NCBI RefSeq assembly: GCF_001956215.1 | Contig: NZ_MRTQ01000006.1 | Location: forward strand, 62,001 to 126,000 | Length of the DNA stretch: 64,000 nt | DNA from: Paenibacillus sp. FSL R5-0490 | GTDB lineage: Bacteria > Bacillota > Bacilli > Bacillales > Cytobacillaceae | Reading direction: 5' to 3' | Shown: piece by piece, positions 24,329 to 33,063 of the stretch | Position numbering within the stretch: position 1 is the stretch's first letter | How the letters are laid out: every line of letters starts with the position of its first letter | Made by a program: the position numbers and the translations under genes | Notes under the pieces: generated by a model | What the model saw: only the letters and a program-made list of their open reading frames with translations | Told to the model about the DNA's origin: nothing | Database searches by the model: none

Positions 24329-26893
24329 TTATTCGAAGTACTGCTGGCTGCTGGCTGTTTCTATGAATCGAGATTCGGGAACGGGGAGGTCTTGCTCGAA
24401 CTGATTTTGCAAAACATCAAGCATACCCGCCAATTCCGCTCTTGGTGCCTCTTCGATAATAAATTGAAATCCATAAATAGTCAGAGCATCTGATATCTCA
24501 GCTTTTCGGACAATCGTTCCGGTATAGGAAAGATCCTCTCCTGAAAGCTTGGTCTCAATTAATAAAATGATATCTTTCCTCACAGGGAGTTTCATCTTTG
24601 ATACAAATTTCACTCCGCCTGCACTCATATCTTCAATCAGGATCTTCGTGCTGCCCATTTTGACAGGCTTGCTGTTAAGCTCTAAGATGGTCATGTCCGC
24701 CTCCAGCGGATAGGGAAACTCGACCCGGACATACTTGCGCAAACCTTTAAACACATTGTCTTCCTTAATATCCCGCGGCTTCAGGGTGCCAATTAACAGA
24801 TTCTGCTCAAAGGCGGAAGGCGGAATCGGCTTGCTGAAAAGATACCCCTGTATTTGGTCACATTCATTTTTCCTTAAAGTGTAGAATTGCTCAAAGGTCT
24901 CTACACCTTCCGCTACCACCTTCATATTCAGCCCATGTGCAAGCGAGATCAGGTTGGCGGTAATGATGGCATCTTCCGCATTTTTATCCATTGCCCGGAT
25001 AAACGTTTTATCAATCTTTAAAACATCGAATTTATATTTCTTTAACTGCGTGATGGAGGAGTAGCCTGTCCCAAAATCGTCCAGCGCAATTTTCACTCCC
25101 ATCTCACCCAATTCCTTAAGCACCGCTATCACGTTCTCTGAGTAATTGATTAGGGAAGATTCCGTCAATTCAATCTCAAGCAGTGACGCGTCCAGATGAT
25201 TCTCGTCCAATGCGGTCTTTATCGTGAAAACAAGACAGCTTTTCAAAAAGCTCAGCGGAGAGATATTCACGGATATCGGAACAATCGGCAGCCCGCTTTC
25301 CTTCCAGGAATGAATCTGCCTGCATACCTTCCTTATCACGTATTCACCAATATCTACGATTAAACCCGTTTCTTCTGCAACGGGTATAAACTCCAGCGGA
25401 GAGACCCTGCCCCATTCAGGATGATTCCATCTTAATAAAGCTTCCGCACTAACTAGTCTCCGTGTTTTCGCATCAACTCTTGGCTGGTACTCAAGAAAAA
25501 ACTCGTCATCCTGAAGTGCCTTCCGCATATCCTGTTCCAGCGTAAAAAGCTTATAAGACTCAATATCCATGGAGGGATGGTACACCTGAAATCGGGTATT
25601 CCCTTTCTGCTTGGCATGGTACAGGGAAGATTCCGTATTTCTGACCAATTCATCAGCTGTGCTCCCATTATCCGGATATAAACTTATGCCTATGGAGGGA
25701 GAGATATTTAGCTCAAAGCTGTTGATATGGAACGATTCAGAGAAGATCAGATTGATAGAATCTGCTAACAGTGCAGGGTCCTCCCCCTCCTGAACAGATT
25801 CCATAATGACCGCAAACTGATCACCGGAAATTCTTGCTGAAAAATAATTTACCCTCTCTTTAATTCTTTGTGAAACAAGCCTGAGAAGTTCATCTCCAGC
25901 AGAGTGGCCGAAGGTATCATTAATCTGCTTCAGCCGCTCCAGATCAAAAAATAAAACCGCAAATCTCTTATGTGCATCAACTTCTATAAGACTCTGGAGC
26001 TTCTGATCAAAGTACCGGCGGTTTGGCAGGTCGGTTAGATGATCATAAAAAGCCATACGCCTCATTCTTTTTTCAAGCCATTTTTGTTCGGTTATATCTG
26101 TTACAAATCCATCAATCCGGATAAGCTCGCCCCTATCATTCAGGTGCGGGATGCTATGATGATTAACCCACCTTAACTCACCGGACTTATGAACAATCCG
26201 GTATTGATAGCGGATGCTATTCCCATTCAGAAGTTTCTCCCGCTCAGCCTCTACCGCCTGCACATCATCCGGATGGATTACATTGTTCCACAAATCGAAG
26301 TCGGCAATAAACTCCTCGGCCGTGTAGCCGAAAATCCCTTCCACCCCTCTCGAAAAATGAAGAACCTTTCTTTCCAGTAAATCTGCAGAATAAATGCCCA
26401 CATCAAGATTTTCATATATCTGTCCAATTTTCCGCTCGTTTTCATAAAGTTTTTCTTCCATGTGCCGTTTTTCAGTTATATCCTGAATCGTGGCAATGAT
26501 CTTGGGCGATCCATCTTGATCTGCAAAATAATCTGCACGATGGTGAATATATCGCTCCTCTCCATCCTGCCTGGTTATCCGGCATATCAAATCCACACTT
26601 TCTTTTTCATTCAGCAGCCTGCTAAACTGCTCTACAAATGCCGGCCGGTCATCCTGATGAAGGTAGCTCAAATACATTTGATAGTCTGGAAATAAGTCTT
26701 TTTGAGGGTTCAGGCCAAAAATCCGGAACAGCTGATCAGACCAAAAACCTTTATCAGTTTCCACATCGTACTCCAGGCTTCCGATGTTTGCGATCTTCTG
26801 TGCCTGGTTGAGGTTATTTTTTATTTTCATAAATTCCGTTTTATGGATGTTATATTCAACTATATCACTGTTATCTTCAGCCAATGACTTCAC
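24329..26893 (-). CDS. PAS-GGDEF-EAL-PilZ protein, probable c-di-GMP phosphodiesterase
   Basis: 854 residues. Two PAS domains (about 30-265), a GGDEF domain whose active-site loop is SGDQF instead of GGDEF and so is probably not a cyclase, an EAL domain with EALLRW, DDFGTGYSS and KIDKTFI intact, and a C-terminal PilZ domain (RKYVR and DMSAGG, the two c-di-GMP contacts). It likely degrades c-di-GMP in response to a PAS ligand, with PilZ as a sensor. No membrane segment. GTG at 26893 is favoured by GGGAGAGGA; TTG at 26908 is the alternative. Confidence 0.88.
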   Translation of the reverse strand: MKSLAEDNSDIVEYNIHKTEFMKIKNNLNQAQKIANIGSLEYDVETDKGFWSDQLFRIFGLNPQKDLFPDYQMYLSYLHQDDRPAFVEQFSRLLNEKESVDLICRITRQDGEERYIHHRADYFADQDGSPKIIATIQDITEKRHMEEKLYENERKIGQIYENLDVGIYSADLLERKVLHFSRGVEGIFGYTAEEFIADFDLWNNVIHPDDVQAVEAEREKLLNGNSIRYQYRIVHKSGELRWVNHHSIPHLNDRGELIRIDGFVTDITEQKWLEKRMRRMAFYDHLTDLPNRRYFDQKLQSLIEVDAHKRFAVLFFDLERLKQINDTFGHSAGDELLRLVSQRIKERVNYFSARISGDQFAVIMESVQEGEDPALLADSINLIFSESFHINSFELNISPSIGISLYPDNGSTADELVRNTESSLYHAKQKGNTRFQVYHPSMDIESYKLFTLEQDMRKALQDDEFFLEYQPRVDAKTRRLVSAEALLRWNHPEWGRVSPLEFIPVAEETGLIVDIGEYVIRKVCRQIHSWKESGLPIVPISVNISPLSFLKSCLVFTIKTALDENHLDASLLEIELTESSLINYSENVIAVLKELGEMGVKIALDDFGTGYSSITQLKKYKFDVLKIDKTFIRAMDKNAEDAIITANLISLAHGLNMKVVAEGVETFEQFYTLRKNECDQIQGYLFSKPIPPSAFEQNLLIGTLKPRDIKEDNVFKGLRKYVRVEFPYPLEADMTILELNSKPVKMGSTKILIEDMSAGGVKFVSKMKLPVRKDIILLIETKLSGEDLSYTGTIVRKAEISDALTIYGFQFIIEEAPRAELAGMLDVLQNQFEQDLPVPESRFIETASSQQYFE

Positions 26894-26923
26894 TACATCC
26901 TCTCCCAATAAAGCAACTGAACG

Positions 26924-26952
26924 CAGGCCCGCGGTTCCCCGACCGAAGCCTG
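26924..26952 (-). promoter_or_regulatory. GC-rich leader hairpin before the EAL-PilZ gene
   Basis: In the transcript CAGGC pairs with GCCTG and, inside it, CGGT with ACCG around a CGGGGA loop. It ends about 30 bases before the start codon and is the only GC-rich patch in an AT-rich leader. Function unknown. Confidence 0.4.
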
Positions 26953-27044
26953 GTATTCTTATCTATAAATTTTACTTGTTTAGAATATTTTAACATAGGA
27001 TTTATTACCTATTAACACTGCGACCAAAAAATTACGCTGAAAAA

Positions 27045-27746
27045 CTACCCTCTCGCCAGTGTAAGTGACAATACTGAAGCTGCACCGCCTGTTTTCAACA
27101 CCTTTGCCGCATGGTATAAAGTGGAGCCGGTAGTATAAATATCGTCAATTAGTAGAATCACTTTATTTTCAATATTAATATTGAGCGGCTCGAAGACCTG
27201 ATGATGATGAATCCGCTCAAGACGCGATTTCTTGGATTGCTTCTCAGAATGGATTCGCTGCAGCAGTTCTGCCGGTGTAAAGCCTGCCTCAAGGATGAGT
27301 GCAGCAGACTGATTAAATCCGCGCTCATACAGCCTTTCAGGACTTAAAGGAATCGGAACGAGACAGTCGAATTTCATATTTTCCAGCTTTCCCCTTATAA
27401 AAGGAGAGAAAGCTCTGGCCATAACATAATCTCCCCGGAACTTATACCGGGCGAGTGTCTCTTTCAAAAAGGCATCATAGGTGAAAATAGAATGGTTTTT
27501 ATCAAGCATCCCTGACCACTCTGGATCACGATTCCACCTTACACAATCACTACAAGTATCGCCTTCCCGAAATTGGGGCTCTAAAGTGCTGAATGGCCGG
27601 CTGCATTTAGCGCAAGTCTCTCCTCTGATAAATGGGAGTTTATCTGTGCAGACTTGGCATAAATGATGATCTTGCGGCCGTGACCAGAGAGTAGACCAGC
27701 TGACAGCTGAGACAATTTCTTCATGACAAATTAAACAGTTAATAAT
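27045..27746 (-). CDS. comFC: ComFC competence phosphoribosyltransferase-like protein with ATT start
   Basis: 233 residues if begun at ATT 27746. The N-terminal zinc-binding part reads INCLICHEEIV, CQVC, CAKC and CSDC. A PRTase fold follows, with VPIPLSPERLYERGFNQSA and the PRPP loop VILLIDDIYTTGSTL. ComFC is needed for uptake of transforming DNA. The first ATG in frame (27509) would remove all Cys pairs. No ATG, GTG or TTG lies between it and the upstream in-frame stop, but AAAGGA stands seven bases before ATT. It overlaps the comFA end by eight bases. Confidence 0.78.
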   Translation of the reverse strand: MINCLICHEEIVSAVSWSTLWSRPQDHHLCQVCTDKLPFIRGETCAKCSRPFSTLEPQFREGDTCSDCVRWNRDPEWSGMLDKNHSIFTYDAFLKETLARYKFRGDYVMARAFSPFIRGKLENMKFDCLVPIPLSPERLYERGFNQSAALILEAGFTPAELLQRIHSEKQSKKSRLERIHHHQVFEPLNINIENKVILLIDDIYTTGSTLYHAAKVLKTGGAASVLSLTLARG

Positions 27747-29226
27747 CGATCAATCCTTTCTTTTTGGCTTCAGCGTTCATATGGAGGATTTGCTTTCGTG
27801 CTTTGACCATGCTGTCGGTTTTACCGTAATGGAAAAAAGTGATATCTCCGCCTGGAAATTGAGCACTTCTTCCGACCCGGCCGGCGATCTGGACTAAAGC
27901 GCTTTCGGTGAAGATTCGGTCTTCAGAGCCTAAAACAGCTACGTCAATATTAGGAAACGTAACTCCTCTTTCCAGGATGGTTGTGGTGAGAAGCATGGGG
28001 ATTTCCTTGTTGCGCATCATTTGGACTTTGGATTTTCGCTCTGGGTCTTCTGCGTGCACTGCTTGGATTTTAGGATAGATTTTACTGAGGAGGGTGAGGA
28101 CTTTCTCCATTTTATCGATTTTGGGGAGGAAGAGCAGGCATTGCTTCTGATTATCCAGCCTCTTTTTGATCCATTGGGTGACTGCAGGCGGGAGCTTATC
28201 CTTCTTAAGAGATTTCTCCCAATTGCCGCACCATTTGAAGGATGGAACAGGCAAGGGGTTGCGGTGATATCTGGCCGGGATGGTGACAAATCCCCTCTTC
28301 CCGCTCCGGCATTCATTCTGCCATTTTTGATTTGGGGTAGCTGTGAGATAAACCATCGAGGAATGTTCTTTGCGGGACTGGCGGACAGCATACTGAAGGC
28401 TCTCGTCTGCTGTATAAGGAAAGGCATCCACTTCATCCAGAATGACTGTATCAAAAGCTTTGTAAAATCGGAGCAGCTGGTGCGTGGTGGCGATGGTTAA
28501 GGGTGCTTGAAGATGGCGGTCTTCACTTCCTCCGTAGAGGACAGCCACCTGGATGCCGGGAAAGACTGCTTGAAGCCGCGGACCAAGCTCGAGCACAACA
28601 TCTGTTCTCGGAGTGGCAATGCACACTCTTTTTCCGGAGGCGAGGGCGGTGCTGATTCCTTCAAACAGAACTTCCGTTTTCCCTGCGCCGCAGACTGCCC
28701 AGACGAGGAGCTCTTTATTTTCGATTATAGTCTGTCTAACCTGATCGGAGGCATGCTGCTGGCCGGGTGAGAGGGTGCCTGTCCATATGAGCGGATTTTC
28801 GGTCAGCACCTGAGCTGGCTCAGGTCCGCTCCAGCCAATCAGAGGCGTGCACTCACTGACTCTGCCCATCATGATGCATTTCCGGCAGTAAGTACATTCT
28901 TCCTCTCCGCAGCGGGCACAGGGAAAATCTGCGAACAGTGATCGATCTTGATTGCCGCAGCGGGCACAACTTGTCTTGTTCTTAGCCTTATTTATCCCTT
29001 TTCGGTAGGTAATATATCCATTTTCATAGTGCTGATGGATTTCATTGAGTGGATTCGGGAGATTTTCGAGTAGGAGCTGTTTTCCGTAGAGGATTTGCTG
29101 AAGATCTCTGTTGAATGGGTAGTTTTCGTTGAGTAGCGGCTCCGGAATGGTTTCAATCGAGGATATCTGGTGGCTTTCAGGAGGAAAATCTTTTATATAG
29201 GGGGTCATTTCAGGAGTAAATCTCAA
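27739..29226 (-). CDS. comFA: ComFA DEAD-type ATPase for DNA uptake
   Basis: 495 residues. An N-terminal Cys4 zinc region (CARCGNQ, CARCGEEECTYCRKC) is followed by a helicase core with Walker A AVCGAGKTE, DEVDAF, YLTATP and the late QIAGRVGRS motif. It helps drive transforming single-stranded DNA into the cell. The start is TTG at 29226 with AGAGGTGA before it. comFB is absent; comFC follows by overlap. Confidence 0.93.
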   Translation of the reverse strand: MRFTPEMTPYIKDFPPESHQISSIETIPEPLLNENYPFNRDLQQILYGKQLLLENLPNPLNEIHQHYENGYITYRKGINKAKNKTSCARCGNQDRSLFADFPCARCGEEECTYCRKCIMMGRVSECTPLIGWSGPEPAQVLTENPLIWTGTLSPGQQHASDQVRQTIIENKELLVWAVCGAGKTEVLFEGISTALASGKRVCIATPRTDVVLELGPRLQAVFPGIQVAVLYGGSEDRHLQAPLTIATTHQLLRFYKAFDTVILDEVDAFPYTADESLQYAVRQSRKEHSSMVYLTATPNQKWQNECRSGKRGFVTIPARYHRNPLPVPSFKWCGNWEKSLKKDKLPPAVTQWIKKRLDNQKQCLLFLPKIDKMEKVLTLLSKIYPKIQAVHAEDPERKSKVQMMRNKEIPMLLTTTILERGVTFPNIDVAVLGSEDRIFTESALVQIAGRVGRSAQFPGGDITFFHYGKTDSMVKARKQILHMNAEAKKKGLIDY

Positions 29227-29258
29227 TTAGTTCACCTCTGGACTAAATAGTTTATCTG

Positions 29259-29373
29259 TCTATTTGCAAGTATTACGGTTCTATTTGCAAGTTCCCGGAT
29301 CTATTTGCAGATTTAGGCTCTCTATTTGCAACATCAAACTTTCTATTTGCAGGAATCCTTAATCTATTTACAA
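29259..29373 (+). repeat. TCTATTTGCA array 3, six units
   Basis: Six copies with steps of 21, 20, 21, 21 and 21 bases, located between the comFA start and the degV end. The last unit is TCTATTTACAA. The core is on the + strand, opposite to the flanking - strand genes. This and the adjoining terminator fill the gap 29227-29428. Confidence 0.9.
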
Positions 29374-29389
29374 ATCCACATCACCCCTC

Positions 29390-29424
29390 CCAAAAAAATC
29401 TGCGCCATCCCATAGAATGGCGCA
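29390..29424 (-). terminator. Terminator of degV-like gene
   Basis: TGCGCCAT and ATGGCGCA pair and are followed by a run of seven Ts on the - strand. Confidence 0.8.
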
Positions 29425-29428
29425 AACA

Positions 29429-30268
29429 TCACTTCTTCACCCAGCCAAACCCCATCGCGCCTTCGCCCAAATGGGTTCCAATAACCGGGCCAAAGTAGCT
29501 GATCATAAATTCCACATTCGGATATTCCGCTTCAAGCTCAGCTTTCCAATCACGCGCTTCCGCTTCACGATTGGCATGGATAATCACCGCCTGATACGGC
29601 TCACCGCTTTTCACATCTTCCCAGAAAAGGTCAACCATCCGCTTCATCGCTTTTTTCCGGGTGCGAATTTTTTCAAACGGAACAATTTTCTTATCCTCAA
29701 AATGAAGCAGCGGCTTCACCTGGAGGAGACTGCCGATCAAGGCCTGTGCACTGGACAAACGTCCTCCGCGCTGAAGATGCGACAGGTCATCCACCATAAA
29801 ATAAGCGCGAATGCTTTTTTTCATTTCCTCAAGCCGTTCCACGATTTCCTGTGGACTCTTCCCTGCAGCAGCCAGTTCAGCAGCTTCCACCACATAAAAG
29901 CCCTGCACCATACAGCTGATTTCGGAATCAAACGGAAACACCTGAATATCCTCCACCATGCTCCCGGCGGTGACCGCCCCTTGAAACGTGCCGCTGATGC
30001 CACTCGACAGATGAATCGAGATCACCGCATCATACTCTTTCGATAATTTCTCAAACAGCTCGGCAAACTCGCCAACCGGCGGCTGTGAAGTAGTTGGGAG
30101 CTCTTTGTGCTTCACTTCTTCGTAAAAGTCTTCAGCCGTAATTTCCACTTCTTCCTGGTACGTCTCACCGCCAAAAATAACACTCAGCGGAATCATATGT
30201 ATATTTAACTTTTCTCTTAAGTTCTTAGGAATGTATGCTGTACTATCCGTTACAACAGCCGTTTTCAT
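29429..30268 (-). CDS. DegV-family fatty-acid-binding protein
   Basis: 279 residues. The N-terminus MKTAVVTDSTAYIPKNL, the SxxS-type TSQPPVGEF, HLSSGISGTFQGA and DDLSHLQRGGRLS are DegV/FakB hallmarks. These proteins bind a fatty acid and, with FakA, feed it as acyl-phosphate to phospholipid synthesis. The ATG at 30268 with AAGGATGG upstream is chosen; the longer frame to 30532 has no family similarity. In B. subtilis yviA occupies the same position before comFA. Confidence 0.88.
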   Translation of the reverse strand: MKTAVVTDSTAYIPKNLREKLNIHMIPLSVIFGGETYQEEVEITAEDFYEEVKHKELPTTSQPPVGEFAELFEKLSKEYDAVISIHLSSGISGTFQGAVTAGSMVEDIQVFPFDSEISCMVQGFYVVEAAELAAAGKSPQEIVERLEEMKKSIRAYFMVDDLSHLQRGGRLSSAQALIGSLLQVKPLLHFEDKKIVPFEKIRTRKKAMKRMVDLFWEDVKSGEPYQAVIIHANREAEARDWKAELEAEYPNVEFMISYFGPVIGTHLGEGAMGFGWVKK

Positions 30269-30463
30269 AAATAGAAGTACCATCCTTATCTTATTTCCTA
30301 CTGTATGTTCCATTTTATATGATAGCGGGTAAAAATGCATTAAGATTATTGGGTGCTCCTTTGTGCCCAAGTTGTAAAACTGGTATATTTTCACATTCAT
30401 ATAAAGATAGTGTATATGGTAAAATTCCTTTTGTGTCTTCATTTCGTAAAGGAGCTGTAACAA

Positions 30464-30742
30464 TTGAAAAATAACACTTCTTTTACAGGCAAAGCCCACT
30501 CCGGTAAATATACTCTCGATACACTTCACCACTTATTGAATAGTGAATTAAGCAAATACAAAAACATTAAAGTTCCAAACATTAATCACTCCCTAAGCGG
30601 GACGGAACTTGCCTCCTGGCTGATAGACAGCGCATCCCCGCAAGAGCTTGAAGAGCTGATCTCAATGGTCAATCAGGCTAAGAAGAGGTCTTCTGATACG
30701 AAGACGATCTTCCAAATTGCAGCCGCTGCCCTGATAAAGTAA
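30464..30742 (+). CDS. Small conserved-looking protein of unknown function
   Basis: 92 residues, not recognised. Begins at TTG 30464 with AAAGGAGCTG nine bases upstream, and ends before a strong terminator. The sequence is soluble and helical, with a Ser/Gly-rich start and a TKTIFQIAAAALIK end. It is the only + strand gene between degV and yvyE, divergent from degV. The good ribosome-binding site and terminator make it a likely real gene. Confidence 0.6.
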   Translation: MKNNTSFTGKAHSGKYTLDTLHHLLNSELSKYKNIKVPNINHSLSGTELASWLIDSASPQELEELISMVNQAKKRSSDTKTIFQIAAAALIK

Positions 30743-30780
30743 AAAGCACGCAATGGTATAAAACCATCTGCGTGCTTTTT
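30741..30780. terminator. Bidirectional terminator between small gene and degU
   Basis: AAAAAGCACGCA and TGCGTGCTTTTT pair, with an inner ATGGT/ACCAT stem. T-runs leave on both strands, so it serves both convergent genes. Confidence 0.9.
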
Positions 30781-30794
30781 CAACAAAATTCGGG

Positions 30795-30807
30795 TGGTGC
30801 CTGTCAC
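30795..30807. repeat. GGTGCCTGTCACC short palindrome
   Basis: GGTG and CACC flank CCTGT. It is related to the GGTGCCTGTCCCC sequence (complement strand) at 16550-16564 and lies just beyond the terminator at the degU 3' end. Role unknown. Confidence 0.45.
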
Positions 30808-30812
30808 CAATA

Positions 30813-31499
30813 CTATCGCACTTCCACCCAGCCATTCTTAATCGCTACTACTACGGCTTGTGTACGGTCATTTACATTCATCTTCTGCAGGATGTTGCTG
30901 ACGTGGTTCTTAACGGTTTTTTCACTGATGTAAAGAGCCTCTCCGATTCCACGGTTGCTTTTTCCGTCAGCAAGCAGCTGAAGGACTTCACATTCGCGGC
31001 GCGTCAGCAGGTGAAGCGGACGTCGGATTTCAATCTGTGATGAGTAGCCGCCGCTGCTTCCTGCTCCTACAGCGGATAAGCGCCGGTATTCATTGACAAG
31101 ATTATGTGTAACCTTCGGATGCAGGTAAGATCCTCCATCTGCTACAACTTTTACTGCTTCAACTAAGGCATCTGCATCCATTTCTTTCAGCAGGTAGCCG
31201 CTCGCGCCTGTTTTCAGCGCATGTGTAACGTAATTTTCATCATCATGGATAGAAAGGATGATGACCTTTGAATCAGGATGCTTTTCAATTAATTGGCGAG
31301 TTGCTTCCACACCATTCACATTCGGCATGTTAATGTCCATGATGACAACATCAGGATTATACTCTTCCACCAAAGTGATCGCTTCAGCCCCGTCGTCACC
31401 TTCTGCTACTACATCAAATGATCTTTCAAAATCTAAGATGCGTTTTACCCCTTCTCTGAACAATTGATGGTCATCAATTATGACAATCTTTGTAGTCAA
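30813..31499 (-). CDS. degU: Two-component response regulator DegU
   Basis: 228 residues. The receiver domain has [12 protein letters not shown], the phospho-acceptor Asp in VIMDINMPN and the Lys in LLKEMD. The C-terminal LuxR-type helix-turn-helix reads [35 protein letters not shown]. In Bacillus it controls exoenzymes, competence and motility. TTG start at 31499 with GGGAGGCG. Paired with degS 51 bases upstream. Confidence 0.95.
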   Translation of the reverse strand: MTTKIVIIDDHQLFREGVKRILDFERSFDVVAEGDDGAEAITLVEEYNPDVVIMDINMPNVNGVEATRQLIEKHPDSKVIILSIHDDENYVTHALKTGASGYLLKEMDADALVEAVKVVADGGSYLHPKVTHNLVNEYRRLSAVGAGSSGGYSSQIEIRRPLHLLTRRECEVLQLLADGKSNRGIGEALYISEKTVKNHVSNILQKMNVNDRTQAVVVAIKNGWVEVR

Positions 31500-31550
31500 T
31501 TGCTTCGCCTCCCAAATTCTCCGGTTAAATGGTTTCTCTATTTATAATTT

Positions 31551-32693
31551 CTACAAGTTCAAAGGTACCTGGATAATGACAACCGTGCCTTTTCCCGGTT
31601 TGGAATCGATGGAAAGCTGCCCCTCAAGAAGCTCGACTCTCTCTCTCATTCCAATAATCCCAAAGGACTCCGCTTTTCTTTCCCGGATATCAAATCCTCT
31701 GCCATTATCTTTAATGATAACAGCTACCCTTGCCTTATTAATCTCCAATTTCACGACAATCTCGGTGGCCTCTGAATGCTTCAGTGAATTTGTAACAGAT
31801 TCCTGAATCAGCCTGAAAAGTGCGACCTCATATTGAGACGGAAGCCTTTTTTCTTCTCCAAGATTGGAAAACCTGATTTTAGTGGTACTGTGATATTCTT
31901 CGATAGTCTGCAGGTATTTTTTGAGGGTAGGCACCAGCCCCAAATCATCAAGTGCCATTGGACGCAGGTCGTAAATGATCCTCCGCACCTCATATAAGGC
32001 ACTTCTGACCATTTTTTTGAGGCTTTTAATTTCTGTAATTGCCTCAGCTCCGCCCCGTTCTTTATAAATCCTTTCAATTAAATCGGATCTCATCATAACG
32101 TTAGCCATCATTTGTGCAGGACCATCATGGATTTCCCTTGATAATCTTTTCCGCTCTTCTTCTTGAGCTTCTATTATCTTTAAGCCGAATTCCTGCTTAA
32201 CCTTTGCATCTTCTATGATTTCACCCATTTGCTTCAGGTCACTTGTGAGATAACTCATGACAACGGAAATTTGTGAAACAAGTGATTCTGCTCTATCAAT
32301 TGTTTCACCGACACCCAGAAGCCTTCTTTCAATGTCATCCCTGCGATCACGCAGCTGTTTTTCCAGCTGCCTGTTCATGGTTAAGTCCATCTGCAGCTGA
32401 TGAGCCTTCTCATAAGCATCCCGAACCTCAAATTCGGTATAGTTCTTGAAATGCATGCTGACTTCAGACAGCCGTTTACGGGCAAACTTAGTTTGAATCT
32501 CAAGCTGATCGCCTGCATCAATGGTTTTAATCACTAAGTGTTTAACATCTCTAAGCTCTTCAGTAAGGGTTTCATAATCTTTTCTGCATTGTTCGCCAAT
32601 TCTGAAGATCTCATCCTTGCTCGTCCCAACAGTGTCTATTATCTTTTGCAATATAAGATCAAGGGTTTTTGAATCAAACTTCTTAATATTCAT
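31551..32693 (-). CDS. degS: Sensor histidine kinase DegS
   Basis: 380 residues, cytoplasmic. An N-terminal coiled-coil sensor domain (about 1-170) is followed by the HisKA_3 motif RLSREIHDGPAQMMANVMMR (phospho-acceptor His) and an ATPase domain with NSLKHSEA and DNGRGFD. The ATG at 32693 has GGAGG six bases upstream; the longer frame to 32744 is rejected. It phosphorylates DegU. Confidence 0.95.
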   Translation of the reverse strand: MNIKKFDSKTLDLILQKIIDTVGTSKDEIFRIGEQCRKDYETLTEELRDVKHLVIKTIDAGDQLEIQTKFARKRLSEVSMHFKNYTEFEVRDAYEKAHQLQMDLTMNRQLEKQLRDRRDDIERRLLGVGETIDRAESLVSQISVVMSYLTSDLKQMGEIIEDAKVKQEFGLKIIEAQEEERKRLSREIHDGPAQMMANVMMRSDLIERIYKERGGAEAITEIKSLKKMVRSALYEVRRIIYDLRPMALDDLGLVPTLKKYLQTIEEYHSTTKIRFSNLGEEKRLPSQYEVALFRLIQESVTNSLKHSEATEIVVKLEINKARVAVIIKDNGRGFDIRERKAESFGIIGMRERVELLEGQLSIDSKPGKGTVVIIQVPLNL

Positions 32694-33063
32694 ATGGAAC
32701 CTCCAGAAGGAAGCAAGTCCTCTCTTAACTATTATATCTGCCATATATTGTAGCTTGTAATAGGAAAGGTTACTATATCCGTATCATGAAAACTATGCCA
32801 ATAAGGCAAAAAATCGATAAAAAGACTCAATCTTGTTTTTCTCACCCGTGTCTTATATCCTATATATATGGATGGTAAACCTTTTTACTGAATTTTATAC
32901 AGCAATTATTTCATAATAGAGTTCCCAATGAGAATATTTCCTATTATACCATCTCTAAAAGTTACCTATATTAAAGTTTCATTACAATCACTTGAAATCT
33001 AAATTTATCGATTATTGTCGTTTTATAATGGAACTTGTATTTCAATTGAAAGGAGCTGCAGAA
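32694..33063. promoter_or_regulatory. Divergent promoter region between degS and yvyE
   Basis: AT-rich and without a gene. On the - strand a TATAAT (32731-32736) is placed for a degS leader of about 30 bases, with only a weak -35. On the + strand a TATAAT (33024-33029) lies close to the yvyE start, with a poor -35. No array units, riboswitch or clear operator was seen. Confidence 0.45.

Noticed and set aside
26924-26952. c-di-GMP (GEMM) riboswitch before the phosphodiesterase gene
   Set aside because: A hairpin is present, but the conserved GEMM sequence blocks are missing.
27045-27509. ComFC starting at the first ATG (27509)
   Set aside because: This would give 154 residues and drop all four Cys pairs that are encoded in frame upstream; the family is about 230 residues.
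29417-30046. 209-codon + strand frame opposite the degV-like gene
   Set aside because: Antisense to a gene with clear DegV motifs; no start signals.
30269-30532. N-terminal extension of the DegV-like protein
   Set aside because: The extension has no family similarity, and the ATG at 30268 fits the conserved N-terminus and has a usable ribosome-binding site.
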